A DNA stretch of 64,000 bases from assembly GCF_036013745.1 (NCBI RefSeq), contig NZ_CP107880.1, positions 3,658,001 through 3,722,000 of the forward strand, given 5' to 3'. Made by a program: the position numbers and the translations under genes. The DNA is from Streptomyces sp. NBC_00483 (lineage in GTDB: Bacteria; Actinomycetota; Actinomycetes; Streptomycetales; Streptomycetaceae). The notes beneath the pieces are model-generated. The model was not told the DNA's origin. It was given only the letters and a program-made list of their open reading frames with translations, and made no database searches. The number at the start of each line of letters is the position of its first letter. Position 1 is the stretch's first letter. Of this stretch, positions 1-9,063 are shown piece after piece.

Positions 1-372
1 GAGCGGGACGCGGACCTGGCGCAGGTCGATGCCGTTCGGGAGGGTGTTGCCGCGCACGACCGTGCCGATCGGGTCGGGCAGGGCGATGACGTCGCGCACA
101 TCGGAGGCGATGGCGCGGATCCGCTCCGCGGTGAGCGTGAGGCGGTCGACGATGGCCTCGGAGGTGCCGGCCTCCCGGGCGCGCGCGATGTCCTTGGCGT
201 TGGCCTCGATGATTTCCGCCGTACGCACTTCCAGTGCGTCGGCCATCGCGCCGAGGGCGTCGTCCTTTTCCGCGCGCGGCAGCGAGGCGAGATCGTGGGC
301 GGCGGACCTCGCGCGGTACGCGGTCTGGGTGACCGGGGTCATCGAGTCGTACGGGGTGAGCGGCAGCGTCAT
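1..372 (-). CDS. proA: Gamma-glutamyl phosphate reductase, N-terminal part (gene runs off the left edge)
   Basis: The NADPH-dependent reductase converts gamma-glutamyl phosphate to glutamate-5-semialdehyde, the second step of proline synthesis. Only the first 124 codons are present. The visible sequence begins [16 protein letters not shown] and includes a [22 protein letters not shown] helix and a [17 protein letters not shown] end, which match the ALDH-like N-terminal domain of actinobacterial ProA. The ATG at 372 was chosen because it gives the normal N-terminus; an internal ATG at 342 is possible. It lies downstream of proB on the same strand, separated by one small gene, so the two proline enzymes are probably co-expressed. 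The catalytic Cys lies outside the window. Confidence 0.9.
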   Translation of the reverse strand, partial: MTLPLTPYDSMTPVTQTAYRARSAAHDLASLPRAEKDDALGAMADALEVRTAEIIEANAKDIARAREAGTSEAIVDRLTLTAERIRAIASDVRDVIALPDPIGTVVRGNTLPNGIDLRQVRVPL

Positions 373-496
373 GCTCCGCAGGATATCGGGGGCCGGGGGG
401 CGGTCCAGGGGGTGTTTCGGGGGGTGAGACGTGGCTTGAAACGGCCTGGGCCACAGGGGGTGAGGTTTCCGCCTCGTGACGTCACCGTGCTTCTGC

Positions 497-516
497 GCGC
501 AGTTCCCCGCGCCCCT
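497..516 (+). repeat. Interspersed repeat GCGCAGTTCCCCGCGCCCCT, copy 1
   Basis: The 20-mer GCGCAGTTCCCCGCGCCCCT occurs here and, base for base, at 32251-32270 and 40645-40664. This copy sits just past the stop of the small gene at 520-996 and is flanked by a short inverted ttctg/cagaa pair. All three copies lie at the 3' ends of genes. I infer a mobile or terminator-associated short repeat of the kind scattered through Streptomyces chromosomes. Confidence 0.7.
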
Positions 517-519
517 TGG

Positions 520-996
520 TCAGAAGGGGTGGACGCCTACTGGAGTTGCCGGGAGGGGGCCGTAGCCCTCGGCGATGCGTTGGTGGTAGGTCTGGCGGTC
601 GATGACCTCCAGGCCGACGATTTCCCAGGGCGGGAGCTGCGACGTGCGGCGGTGTTCGCCCCACAGGCGCAGGGCCACCGCCGCCGCGTCGTGCAGGTCG
701 CGGGCCTCTTCCCAGTAGCGGATCTCCGCGTGGTCCACCGCGTAGCGGCTCGTCAGCAGGAAGGGGTGGTCGTGCGCGAGCTGTTCGAGGCCGCGGCGCA
801 CCTCAGCGAGCGGCGCCTCCGCACCGGAGACGCTGAGCGTGACGTGCCACAGGCGGGGGCCCTCCTCGGCCCTCCCCTCGGCGGCCTCCCCCGCGGTCTC
901 CTCGTCGTACGCGTCTCCCGCGGCCACGCTCGTCAGCGCCCGCTCCGCCGACCCTCGGGGCCCCTTGGACGCGACCCCCGGGCGCGCTCGTCTCAC
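520..996 (-). CDS. Small protein of unknown function between proB and proA
   Basis: A 158-residue soluble protein that I do not recognise by function. The GTG at 996 was chosen because it follows AAAGGAGG with a 5-6 base gap. A longer frame reaches 1167, but that part is low-complexity and has no ribosome site. The first ~45 residues are charged and poorly ordered. A compact C-terminal domain follows (WHVTLSVSG, EIRYWEEARDLHDAAAVALRLW, PPWEIVGLEVIDR), with an alpha/beta pattern and a conserved-looking tryptophan/aspartate-rich core. It lies between proB and proA in the same direction, so co-transcription is likely. No membrane segment or signal peptide is seen. Confidence 0.75.
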   Translation of the reverse strand: MRRARPGVASKGPRGSAERALTSVAAGDAYDEETAGEAAEGRAEEGPRLWHVTLSVSGAEAPLAEVRRGLEQLAHDHPFLLTSRYAVDHAEIRYWEEARDLHDAAAVALRLWGEHRRTSQLPPWEIVGLEVIDRQTYHQRIAEGYGPLPATPVGVHPF

Positions 997-1163
997 GACG
1001 GCCTCCTTTGCGCAATGGTCGTGCGGACCTTCCCCGGATGAACTCCCTGCCTCAAGAGTTGAGCAGGACACGGAGCTTCTTGGGGCGGTTTTGGGGAAGG
1101 TCCCCCACGGGTGGCAGGCTTTCGGCCTTTCACACAGGGGGTTTCGAAGGCGCGCGGCCCGTT

Positions 1164-2318
1164 TCAAGCCTGGAGGATGACCAAGTCGTCCCTGTGTACG
1201 ACTTCCCGCTCATAGGCGGGACCGAGGTCGCGGGCCAGCTCACGCGTGGAGCGGCCGATCAGCTGCGGGATCTCCTTGGCGTCGAAGTTGACGAGCCCAC
1301 GGGCGACCGCGCGCCCGCGCTCGTCGCGCAGCTCGACCGGGTCGCCCGCGCCGAACTCGCCCTCCACGGCCGCGATCCCGGCGGGCAACAGCGACTTGCG
1401 CCCCTCGACCACGGCCCGTACGGCACCGTCGTCGAGGGTGATCGCACCCTGCGGCGTCGAGGCGTGCTGCAGCCACAGCAGGCGGTCGGCGCTGCGACGG
1501 CCGGTGCGGTGGAAGTACGTGCCGGTGTCGCGGGCCGCGAGGGCGTCGGCGGCGTACGAGGCAGAGGTGAGGACCACCGGGATGCCGGCGGCCGCGGCGA
1601 TCGAGGCGGCCTCGACCTTGGTGACCATGCCGCCGGTGCCGACGCCCGCCTTCCCGGCGGAGCCGATCTTGACGTGCGCTATGTCGGCGGGGCCGCGCAC
1701 CTCGGCGATGCGGGAGCTGCCGGGCTTCGCGGGGTCGCCGTCGTAGAGGCCGTCGATGTCGGAGAGCAGCACCAGCAGGTCGGCGTGGACGAGGTGGGCG
1801 ACGAGGGCCGCGAGCCGGTCGTTGTCGCCGAAGCGGATCTCGTCCGTGGCCACCGTGTCGTTCTCGTTGACGATCGGGAGGGCGCCCATCGCCAGGAGCT
1901 GGTCGAGGGTGCGCGAGGCGTTGCGGTGGTGGGCGCGGCGGGCCATGTCGTCGCTGGTCAGGAGGACCTGGCCGACGCGGACTCCGTAGCGCGCGAAGGA
2001 AGCGGTGTAGCGGGCGACCAGGAGGCCCTGTCCGACGCTCGCCGCGGCCTGCTGGCGGGCGAGGTCCTTGGGGCGGCGGGTCAGGCCCAGTGGGGCGAGT
2101 CCCGCGGCGATGGCGCCGGAGGAGACGAGGACGATCTCCTTCTCCCCGCCTCCGCGCTGCTTCGCCAGGACGTCGACGAGCGCGTCGACGCGGTCGGCGT
2201 CCAGGCCCCCCGCCGCCGTGGTGAGTGACGACGATCCGACCTTGACGACGATCCGGCGGGCATCCGCCACGCCCTGCCGTGACGTCCCCGACGCTGCCCC
2301 AGTTGTAGCCCCTGACAT
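1164..2318 (-). CDS. proB: Glutamate 5-kinase
   Basis: ProB phosphorylates the gamma-carboxyl of glutamate with ATP, the first and feedback-controlled step of proline synthesis. The 384-residue protein has an amino-acid-kinase domain starting ARRIVVKVGSSSLT, with VLVSSGAIAAG, the substrate segment PIVNENDTVATDEIRFGDND, and GSAGKAGVGTGGMVTKVEAA. The C-terminal ~100 residues are a PUA domain (SLLPAGIAAVEGEF, GRAVARGLVNFDAKEI). The start is uncertain: ATG at 2318 is taken, a TTG lies at 2327 and a GTG nearer the domain, and none has a strong ribosome site. In many actinobacteria proB follows obg directly; here a rightward gene and a 2.9 kb repeat block lie between them. Confidence 0.93.
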   Translation of the reverse strand: MSGATTGAASGTSRQGVADARRIVVKVGSSSLTTAAGGLDADRVDALVDVLAKQRGGGEKEIVLVSSGAIAAGLAPLGLTRRPKDLARQQAAASVGQGLLVARYTASFARYGVRVGQVLLTSDDMARRAHHRNASRTLDQLLAMGALPIVNENDTVATDEIRFGDNDRLAALVAHLVHADLLVLLSDIDGLYDGDPAKPGSSRIAEVRGPADIAHVKIGSAGKAGVGTGGMVTKVEAASIAAAAGIPVVLTSASYAADALAARDTGTYFHRTGRRSADRLLWLQHASTPQGAITLDDGAVRAVVEGRKSLLPAGIAAVEGEFGAGDPVELRDERGRAVARGLVNFDAKEIPQLIGRSTRELARDLGPAYEREVVHRDDLVILQA

Positions 2319-2576
2319 GCCTGGCAATGTACGTGACCTGCCCCTTCGACCGCTCTTGGGTTTCGAGGTACGGACAGGGCCGTGGACGCCGGGTAACCAA
2401 GAGAGGGAGTTGGTCCCTGTCCTTTCACGCCATTTGCCCTTGTTTCCCCTGCTTACAGGCCTGGAGGATTGCTAGGGGGCCACTGAAAGTCATACGGTCA
2501 GTGGTCAGCATTCCGCGAGGTGGACCTCCCCCACGGTCCCCCCACCCTCCGAGACCCCCTGCCAGGAGCCCAGCCC

Positions 2577-4676
2577 GTGCCCTCCGCCGGACGTGCCTCG
2601 CGCCGCCTCGTGCAGCTTTCTGCGCTGTTCACGATGTTCGCGCTCTATGTGGCCCAGCTCGTCAGCGCGCTCGTTCCGTATGTTCCCGTCTTCGTCGCCG
2701 CGAGCGCGGCCGGACTCGCTCTAGACACCTACCTGCAGTACAAGCAGCCGGGGCTGCTCTCGCTGCTCGGCAAGATCCGCTTCGACGTCACGGTGCGGCA
2801 ACTGCTGCGCGACATGCTGATCTTCGTCGGTCTGCTGCGCATCAGCGGTATCAACCCGCTCGACGAGCAGGCTCCGCTGCTGGTCATGGTGCTCGCGATG
2901 TACCTGCTGCACTTCGCCTGCCAGGCGGCCGCGGTCCTGGTGCGCCGCTCCCGCACGCTGCCGATCGTCACGCGCAACATCGACGCGTCCGCGCTGAACC
3001 TGTGCGCGTCGCCGCCGCGCCTGCTCGCCCGGCGCGCGGCCCACCGCCTGCTGACCTTCGCGATCCCGTCCACCATCGGCCTGGTGATCACGGCGGCGAC
3101 GACCAACGCCGTGTGGGGCGTCATCGGCATCGGCGTCTCGATCGCCCTGTTCCTCTTCGGCACGGTCTTCCTCGGTACGTGGCTGCTGCCGAAGAAGCGT
3201 CCGGTGAGCGACGCCAAGGTCATGGAGTGGCTCGACAAGTGGCTGGCCGATTACCGGCCGACCGTCGGCATGTACTTCTCCGGCGGCACCACCTCCGCGT
3301 ACCAGGCGAACATGTGGCTCTCCACGCTCGCCGCGGTCGACGGCAAGCCGCTGATCGTGCTGCGCGAGCGCTTCATGGTGAACAAGATCGACGCCACCGA
3401 CGTGCCGATCATCTGCTTCCCGAAGGTCGCCACGATGTTCTCCCTGGAGAACTCGACGCTGAAGATGCTGCTGCACCCGGCGAACGCCGCGAAGACCTCG
3501 CAGGTCCTGCGCATCCCCACGATCAAGCACGCGTTCACCAACCACGGCGAGTCCGACAAGCTCTCGTCCTGCAACCCGTACGCGAAGGCGTACGACGAGG
3601 TGTGGGTGGCCGGTCCCGCGGCGCGCGACCGCTACCAGCTCGCCGACGTCGGCGTCGACGACCGGGACGTCGTCGAGGTGGGCCGCCCGCAGCTGGCGCC
3701 CATCAAGCTGGCCGACGGCCCGGCCACGGGTGAGTACACGACGGTCCTGTACGCCCCCACCTGGGAAGGCTGGGACGGCAACCCGGGCAACACGTCCGTC
3801 ATCCTGGCCGGCGAGAACATCGTGCGGCACCTGCTCGCCGACCCCAAGGTCCGGCTGATCTACAAGCCGCACCCGATGACCGGTTCGCAGGTCCCCGCCG
3901 CCGGTGAGGCCAACAAGCGCATCATGGCGATGATCGAGGAGGCCAACACCCGCCGCTCCGGCGCGCGTCCCGGCCCCGAGGCCGCCGTCGAGCTCGAGCG
4001 CCGCGCCGAGGCGCTGAACGAGCTGACCTCCACCAAGTTCCGCAAGGGCACGGACGAGCAGGAGCGGATGATGCTCCAGGGCCGGCCCGACGGGGACCGG
4101 GCGGCGGCGGTGGCCGAGGCGACCGAGGCGTGGGAGGAGGCGTACTGGGCGTCGTTCCCCGAGTGGGAGCACCTGATCATCACCCAGGCGCGGCCCGCGA
4201 TCTTCACCTGCTTCAACGCGGCCGACGTCCTCATCTCCGACGTCTCCTCGGTCGTCTCCGACTGGCTGAGCAGCGAGAAGCCGTACGCGGTGGCCAACAC
4301 GTCCGGCCTCACGGAGGACGAGTTCCGCACCGGTTTCCCGACCGTGCGTGCCGCGACGGTCCTCGCGCCCGAGGCGACGGAGGTCCCCGAGCTGCTCGCG
4401 GTCGTCCGCGGCGAGGCGGAGGACGCCCACGCCGAGGCCCGCGCGGCCCTGAAGGAGCACCTCCTCGGCCCCTCGGACCCGCCGTCCATCGACCGCTTCA
4501 ACGTTGCCGTACGCGCCCTGTGCGACAAGGCCGACGAGCGGCGTGCGCGGATGGCGGCACGTGGCGAGGACGAGGTACCGCCGACCCGTGAGGACTCCGT
4601 CGAGGAGGCTGCGGCCGAGGCGGAGGCCGCGGAGGCGGCGACCGAGTCGGAGCCGGAGGACACGGTGACGGCGTAA
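2577..4676 (+). CDS. Membrane-anchored CDP-glycerol glycerophosphotransferase-like (TagF-like) protein
   Basis: A 699-residue protein. The N-terminal ~210 residues hold several hydrophobic segments (LSALFTMFALYVAQLVSALV, LLVMVLAMYLLHFACQAAAV, LVITAATTNAVWGVIGIGV). The rest is a large cytoplasmic domain with hallmarks of the TagF/PF04464 family: HAFTNHGES around residues 318-326 (candidate catalytic His323), LYAPTWEG, LIYKPHP and NAADVLISDVSSVVSDWL near 547-565. Family members polymerise glycerol-phosphate-type wall polymers, but the true substrate here is not readable. In Streptomyces, relatives near this locus are linked to spore-wall glycopolymers (family knowledge). GTG at 2577 has CAGGAG 8 bases upstream; a GTG at 2520 has none. 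The tail is acidic and Ala/Glu-rich. Confidence 0.8.
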   Translation: MPSAGRASRRLVQLSALFTMFALYVAQLVSALVPYVPVFVAASAAGLALDTYLQYKQPGLLSLLGKIRFDVTVRQLLRDMLIFVGLLRISGINPLDEQAPLLVMVLAMYLLHFACQAAAVLVRRSRTLPIVTRNIDASALNLCASPPRLLARRAAHRLLTFAIPSTIGLVITAATTNAVWGVIGIGVSIALFLFGTVFLGTWLLPKKRPVSDAKVMEWLDKWLADYRPTVGMYFSGGTTSAYQANMWLSTLAAVDGKPLIVLRERFMVNKIDATDVPIICFPKVATMFSLENSTLKMLLHPANAAKTSQVLRIPTIKHAFTNHGESDKLSSCNPYAKAYDEVWVAGPAARDRYQLADVGVDDRDVVEVGRPQLAPIKLADGPATGEYTTVLYAPTWEGWDGNPGNTSVILAGENIVRHLLADPKVRLIYKPHPMTGSQVPAAGEANKRIMAMIEEANTRRSGARPGPEAAVELERRAEALNELTSTKFRKGTDEQERMMLQGRPDGDRAAAVAEATEAWEEAYWASFPEWEHLIITQARPAIFTCFNAADVLISDVSSVVSDWLSSEKPYAVANTSGLTEDEFRTGFPTVRAATVLAPEATEVPELLAVVRGEAEDAHAEARAALKEHLLGPSDPPSIDRFNVAVRALCDKADERRARMAARGEDEVPPTREDSVEEAAAEAEAAEAATESEPEDTVTA

Positions 4677-4739
4677 CGCCTTTGCGGCGCGCGTGCGAGG
4701 GGCCCGGGAGACGTCTCCCGGGCCCTTCCGCGTGTGCGC

Positions 4740-5420
4740 CGCCCCCGTCCCCTACGCCTCGGGGCTCCACCCCGGCCCCTGCGCCTCAACCGCCGGCGGG
4801 ACTAAAGAGACCGGGGCTCCACCCCGGACCCCGCGCCTCAAACGCCAGCGCGGCTGAAGAGACCGGGGCTCCACCCCGGACCCCCGCTGGCTCCCGCCCC
4901 AGAGCGGAACTCAACAGTCGTGAACGCCACGGGGCCCCGCCGCGGACGCCTGCGCGGCTGAAGAAATCGGGGCTCCGCCCCAGACCCCGCTGGCTCCCGC
5001 CCCAAAGCGGAACTCAACAGTCGTGAACGCCACGGGGCCCCACCCCGGGCCCCACGCCTCAAACGCCGGCGGCACTGAAGAGACCGGGGCTCCACCCCAG
5101 ACCCCCGCTGGCTCTCACCCCAAAGCGGAACTCAACAGTCGTGAACGCCACGGGGCCCCGCTCCGGACGCCGCTGGCTCTCGTCCCAGAGCGGGGCCCAA
5201 TAGCCGTGAACGCCACGGGACTTCGCTCCGGACCCTGCTACTCAATCGCCGCAGGGGCTGGGTGTGCATCGGTCCCACATGGCTCACGGTCTGCGGTGCC
5301 CCACGCCGCGGGGCTCTGCCCCGGTCCCCGCGCCTCAATCGCCGGCGGGGCTGATTGTGCTGAACCGGCGTTACGGCCTCGGGGCTCCGCCCTGAACCCT
5401 GCCAGCGTTACGGCCAACCA
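4740..5420. repeat. Cluster of GGGGCTCC(A/G)CCCCGGACCCC palindromic repeats
   Basis: Many copies of a short palindrome-bearing unit (GGGGCTCCACCCCGGACCCC and variants) alternate with CTCAAACGCCGGCGG-type segments. A longer shared segment starting CGCTGGCTCCCGCCCCAGAG and ending GTGAACGCCACGG occurs at 4885-4938, 4988-5041, 5106-5159 and, diverged, 5171-5220. The units resemble the single dispersed copies at 21853, 50618, 52924 and 63809. The spacing is irregular (103, 118, 65 bp), so this is a pile-up of dispersed elements, not a clean tandem array. Confidence 0.75.
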
Positions 5421-5607
5421 CCCCTACGCCACAGGACTCCATCCCGGCCCGCGTCGGCGTTGCGGCCACCCGCCCCCTACGCCTCGGGGCTCCGCCCCGG
5501 CCCCCTTGTGCCGAACCGCCGTTGCGGCCTCGGGGCTGTGCCCCGGGCCCCGGGAGTCTCGTCCCAGAGCGGGGCTTGGGTTGTCCCGCCCGCCCGCAGG
5601 CAATGGC

Positions 5608-5658
5608 CCGACTCCCGCTCATCTCCCACCGCCCGCCCCCTCCGGGGCTTCGGCCCGA
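5608..5658 (-). repeat. Inverted copy of the core of the 180-bp repeat
   Basis: Read on the minus strand this stretch gives GGCCGAAGCCCCGGAGGGGG followed by GCGGGCGGTGGGAGATGAGC. That matches the core of the direct repeats that start at 6128, 6308 and beyond on the plus strand. The opposed orientation means this copy could pair with any of the downstream copies in single-stranded DNA or RNA. Confidence 0.65.
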
Positions 5659-5689
5659 CGGGGTACCGCCCCCGCGCCTTGGGCGATCC

Positions 5690-6000
5690 GCCGCAGCCGC
5701 GACTCCCCGGGACGGCGAAGGGCGGAGTCCCCGCCCTGGACGATCCGGCGACGGCCACGGCTCCCCACCCGTTGCGGTCGACGCCGCCCCCGCCTTAAGC
5801 GGTCCCCCGGCAGCCACGCTCAACTCCCCACCCGGAACGGCGAGGGGCGCCCCCGCCCTGGGCAACCCGCCGGCAGCGGCCACGGCTCACCACCCGTTGC
5901 GGTCGACGCCGCCCCGCCTTGGGCAACCCGCCGCCAGCCACGGCTGCCCACCCATGGCGGCCGGCCGTCGCCGACTTGGGCAATCTGCCGCCTGGGGCGG
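5690..6000 (+). repeat. Short-unit repeats of about 62/125 bp
   Basis: The segment CCACGGCTCCCCACCCGTTG plus GCGGTCGACGCCGCC at 5755-5788 recurs at 5880-5913 with a single base change, 125 bp away. Half-unit copies (CCTTGGGCAACCCGCCG...CACGGC) recur about every 62 bp up to roughly 5950. It has no coding signal. Confidence 0.65.
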
Positions 6001-6127
6001 CAGGGTGGGCAAGGCGGCACCCCGGTGCCGCGCACCCATGACGCGGGGCCCGACCCCGGAACGGCCAGCACCGCACACCGGCCCCGGCGAACTCCCGCCC
6101 CGGGCCGAAGCGCCCCCGACCACCGGC

Positions 6128-7200
6128 CGAAGCCCCCGGAGGGGGCGGGAGGGCGGGAGGTAACCGGGCACCGGCACAGCCGGACAGGCACCGGCGCCGC
6201 GCACCGAACGCAAGGGTGACAACCCCGGCAAGGCTCCAGGCCCCGGTGCCACGCACCCCGCACCACAAGCCCCAACCCCGGCACAGCAACCCGGACTCCG
6301 GGCTGGCCGAAGCCCCCGGAGGGGGCGGGAGGGTGGGAGATGAGCGGGAACCGGCGCGGCCGGACAAGGACCAGTGCCGCGCACCCATCACATCGGCGCC
6401 GAACCCGGCAAAGCTCCGGGCCCCGGTGCCGCGCACCCGTCACATCGGCGCCCGCCCCGACAAAGCTCCAGACCCCGGCGCCACGCACCGATCACAGGGC
6501 GCCCACCCCGACAACGTTCCAGACCCCGGTGCCACATACCCGTCACATCGGCGTCGACCCCGGTAAAGCTCCGGGCCCGGTGCCGCGCACCCACCACCAC
6601 AGGCCCCGGCCCCGGCCCCGGCACAGCCACGAGGGCCGAAGCCCCGGAGAGGGCAGGCGGGCGGGAGATGAGCGGGCACCGGCACAGCCGGACAGGGACC
6701 GGTGCCGCGTGCCAATCGCGGGAGCAACCACCCCGACAAAGTTCCAGGACCCGGTGCCACGCACCACAAGCCCCGGCCCCGGCCCCGGCACAGCCCCAGC
6801 CACGGGGGCCGAAGCCCCCGGAGGGGGCGGGAGGGTGGGAGACGAACGGGCAACGGCACAGCCGGACAAGGACCGGTACCGCGCACCCATCACATCGGCG
6901 CCGAACCCGGCAAGGCCACAGGCCCCGGTGCCGCGCACCCAACACGACGGGCCCCGACCCCGACACAGCGACCAAGCCCCGCGTCGGGCCGAAGCCCCCG
7001 GAAGGGGCGGGAGGGTGGGAGATGACCGGGCAACGGCGCAGCCGGAGAGAGACCGGCGCCGCGTGACGAGCGCAGGGGCAACCACCCCGGCAAAGCCCCA
7101 GGACCCCGGTGCCATGCACCCACCACCACTGGCTCCGACCCCGGCACAGCACCCCGGCCCCCGGGCAGGCCGAAGCCCCCGGAGGGGACGGGCGGGAGGG
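6128..7200 (+). repeat. Tandem array with a ~180-bp period
   Basis: The core CGAAGCCCCCGGAGGGGGCG begins at 6128, 6308, 6637, 6810, 6990 and 7171, with the variant copies clearly alignable. The steps are 180, 329, 173, 180 and 181 bp, so the 329 step looks like two units with one core lost. Each core is followed by GGTGGGAGATGAGCGGG-type sequence, then ACCGGTGCCGCGCACCCATC. Inside the double-length unit (6380-6600) a shorter sub-repeat of about 60 bp (GGTGCCGCGCACCCGTCACA) is amplified. No spacer-like unique sequence lies between units, so this is not a CRISPR. Confidence 0.75.
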
Positions 7201-7224
7201 AGATGGGCAGGGGGACACGTTCGG

Positions 7225-7425
7225 GTACGAACCCGGACCCGGAGCCGGACCTGGAGTTGGCCCCGGACCCAGACCCGAACCCGGACCAGAAGCCGAACCC
7301 GGACCTGGACCCGGACCCAACCCCGGACCCGGACCCGGACCCGGACCAGGACCCGGACCAGGACCCGGACCAGGACCCGGACCAGGAGCAGAAGCCGAAC
7401 CTGGACCCGGACCAGGCCCCAGCCC
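7225..7425 (+). repeat. CCGGAC/CCAGGACCCGGA hexanucleotide stretch
   Basis: About 200 bp consist almost entirely of the hexamer CCGGAC and variants. They include a 12-bp unit CCGGACCAGGAC repeated several times near 7340-7390. One plus frame would read as a (Asp-Pro)n peptide and another as (Gly-Pro)n. There is no ribosome site or conserved domain, so I treat it as a simple-sequence repeat. Confidence 0.75.
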
Positions 7426-7445
7426 ACCCCCACCCCAACAACAAA

Positions 7446-7473
7446 GCGGACCGCACCCTTCGGTGCGGCCCGC
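7446..7473 (-). terminator. Hairpin downstream of obg
   Basis: CCGCACC-CTTC-GGTGCGG forms a 7-bp stem, with a second outer GCGG/CCGC pairing. It lies about 90 bases past the obg stop in the direction of obg transcription, so it could end that transcript. No U-run is visible, as is usual in such GC-rich genomes. Confidence 0.45.
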
Positions 7474-7481
7474 CCAGATGT

Positions 7482-7550
7482 CCCGGTCGCCGGAGGCCCA
7501 ACGCCCCGGTCGCCGGAGGCCAAACGTCCCGGTCGCCAGAGGCCAGAGGC
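7482..7550 (+). repeat. Three 23-bp tandem repeats
   Basis: CCCGGTCGCCGGAGGCC recurs at 7482, 7505 and 7528, exactly 23 bp apart, the last with one change. The array then decays into AGAGGCCAAAGGCC. The unit is not a multiple of three. The array abuts the obg stop codon. Confidence 0.7.
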
Positions 7551-7563
7551 CAAAGGCCAAAGA

Positions 7564-9012
7564 CTAAAACGGCTCGAAGTCGTCGTACTCCTGCTGCGAG
7601 TCGTCCCGCTCCGCCTGCCGGTCACGGCGACGCTGCGCCGCCGGCCGGGGCGCCTCCATACGGTGGTCCTCGCCACGCCGCCCGAGCATCTCGGCGCCCG
7701 CCATCATCGTGGGCTCCCAGTCGAAGACGACCGCGTTGTCCTCGGGACCGATCGCGACGCCGTCACCGTGCCTGGCGCCCGCCTTCATCAGCTCGTCCTC
7801 GACACCGAGACGGCTGAGCCGGTCCGCGAGGTAGCCGACGGCCTCGTCGTTGTTGAAGTCGGTCTGCCGCACCCAGCGCTCCGGCTTCTCGCCGCGCACG
7901 CGGAACAGCGGCTCGCCGTCGGCGTCCTCGCGCTTGACGGTGAAGCCCGCGTCGTCCACGGCCTTCGGCCGGATGACGACCCGGGTCGCCTCGTCCTTCG
8001 GCTTGGCGGCACGCCCCTCGGCCACCAGCTCGGCGAGCGCGTACGACAGCTCCTTGAGGCCCTTGTGGGCGACGGCGGAGACCTCGAAGACGCGGTAGCC
8101 GCGCTCCTCCAGGTCCGGGCGGACCATGTCGGCGAGGTCCTGGCCGTCGGGCACGTCGATCTTGTTGAGGACGACGAGGCGCGGCCGGTTCTCCAGACCC
8201 GCGCCGTACTCCTTGAGCTCCGCCTCGATGATGTCGAGGTCGGAGACCGGGTCGCGGTCGGACTCGAGCGTCGCCGTGTCGAGGATGTGCACGAGGACGC
8301 TGCAGCGCTCCACGTGCCGCAGGAACTCCAGGCCGAGGCCCTTGCCCTGGCTGGCGCCGGGGATGAGGCCCGGGACGTCGGCGATCGTGTAGACGGTCGA
8401 GCCGGCCGTCACCACGCCGAGGTTCGGGACCAGCGTCGTGAACGGGTAGTCCGCGATCTTCGGCTTGGCGGCGGAGAGCACCGAGATCAGCGAGGACTTG
8501 CCGGCGCTCGGGTAGCCGACGAGCGCCACGTCCGCGACGGTCTTCAGCTCCAGCTGGACGTCGCCCTCGTCGCCCGGCACACCGAGCAGCGCGAAGCCGG
8601 GCGCCTTGCGGCGGGCCGAGGCGAGGGCCGCGTTGCCGAGGCCGCCGCGACCGCCCTGCGCGGCGATGTACGTGGTGCCCTGGCCGACGAGGTCGGCGAG
8701 CACATTGCCCTGCTTGTCGAGGACGACCGTGCCGTCCGGCACCGGCAGGACCAGGTCCTGGCCGTCCTTGCCGGAGCGGTTGTCGCCCGCGCCGGGCGCA
8801 CCGTTGGTGGCCTTGCGGTGCGGCGAGTGGTGGTAGTCGAGCAGCGTCGTGACGTCCTGGTCGACGACCAGGATCACGTCACCGCCACGGCCGCCGTTGC
8901 CACCGTCCGGGCCGCCGAGCGGCTTGAACTTCTCCCGGTGAACGGAGGCACAGCCGTGGCCCCCGCTACCCGCGGCGACATGAAGTTCGACGCGGTCCAC
9001 GAAGGTGGTCAT
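7564..9012 (-). CDS. obg: GTPase Obg (ribosome-associated)
   Basis: A 482-residue Obg/CgtA GTPase that binds the 50S subunit and couples GTP/GDP state to ribosome assembly, growth and, in Streptomyces, differentiation (family knowledge). The order is the glycine-rich Obg fold (residues 1-~160), then the G domain with G1 GYPSAGKSS at 166-174, TTLVPNLG switch I, DVPGLI, and NKID at 283-286. A C-terminal OCT domain follows and then a charged tail ending [11 protein letters not shown] at 9012 follows CTGGAGG by 8 bases. It is the last gene of rplU-rpmA-obg, with a hairpin between rpmA and obg. Confidence 0.96.
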   Translation of the reverse strand: MTTFVDRVELHVAAGSGGHGCASVHREKFKPLGGPDGGNGGRGGDVILVVDQDVTTLLDYHHSPHRKATNGAPGAGDNRSGKDGQDLVLPVPDGTVVLDKQGNVLADLVGQGTTYIAAQGGRGGLGNAALASARRKAPGFALLGVPGDEGDVQLELKTVADVALVGYPSAGKSSLISVLSAAKPKIADYPFTTLVPNLGVVTAGSTVYTIADVPGLIPGASQGKGLGLEFLRHVERCSVLVHILDTATLESDRDPVSDLDIIEAELKEYGAGLENRPRLVVLNKIDVPDGQDLADMVRPDLEERGYRVFEVSAVAHKGLKELSYALAELVAEGRAAKPKDEATRVVIRPKAVDDAGFTVKREDADGEPLFRVRGEKPERWVRQTDFNNDEAVGYLADRLSRLGVEDELMKAGARHGDGVAIGPEDNAVVFDWEPTMMAGAEMLGRRGEDHRMEAPRPAAQRRRDRQAERDDSQQEYDDFEPF

Positions 9013-9063
9013 GGTTCAGTGCCTCCAGAAACGTACGGAAATGTCTCTACTTCAACACGCGAA

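Larger units (their letters stand above)
4677..7563. other. 2.9 kb gene-free block of multiple GC-rich repeat classes
   Basis: No supportable gene lies between the TagF-like gene and the end of obg. Open frames exist on all six frames only because the DNA is so GC-rich; their translations are low-complexity Pro/Gly/Arg/Ala. The block is layered. 4740-5420 is a cluster of palindromic GGGGCTCC-type repeats. 5690-6000 has units of about 62/125 bp. 6128-7200 is an array with a period near 180 bp. 7225-7425 is a CCGGAC hexanucleotide stretch. 7482-7550 holds three 23-bp repeats. Each is listed separately. It separates obg from proB. Confidence 0.85.

Noticed and set aside
1008..2228. Plus-strand frame of 406 codons over proB
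   Set aside because: Antisense to an intact glutamate kinase; low-complexity translation.
6128..7200. CRISPR array
   Set aside because: Units of ~180 bp are repeated throughout with no short constant repeat alternating with unique spacers, and no cas genes are present.
7203..7817. Possible (Asp-Pro)n protein in the CCGGAC stretch
   Set aside because: No convincing ribosome site, no conserved ends; it runs antisense into obg. Better explained as a simple repeat.
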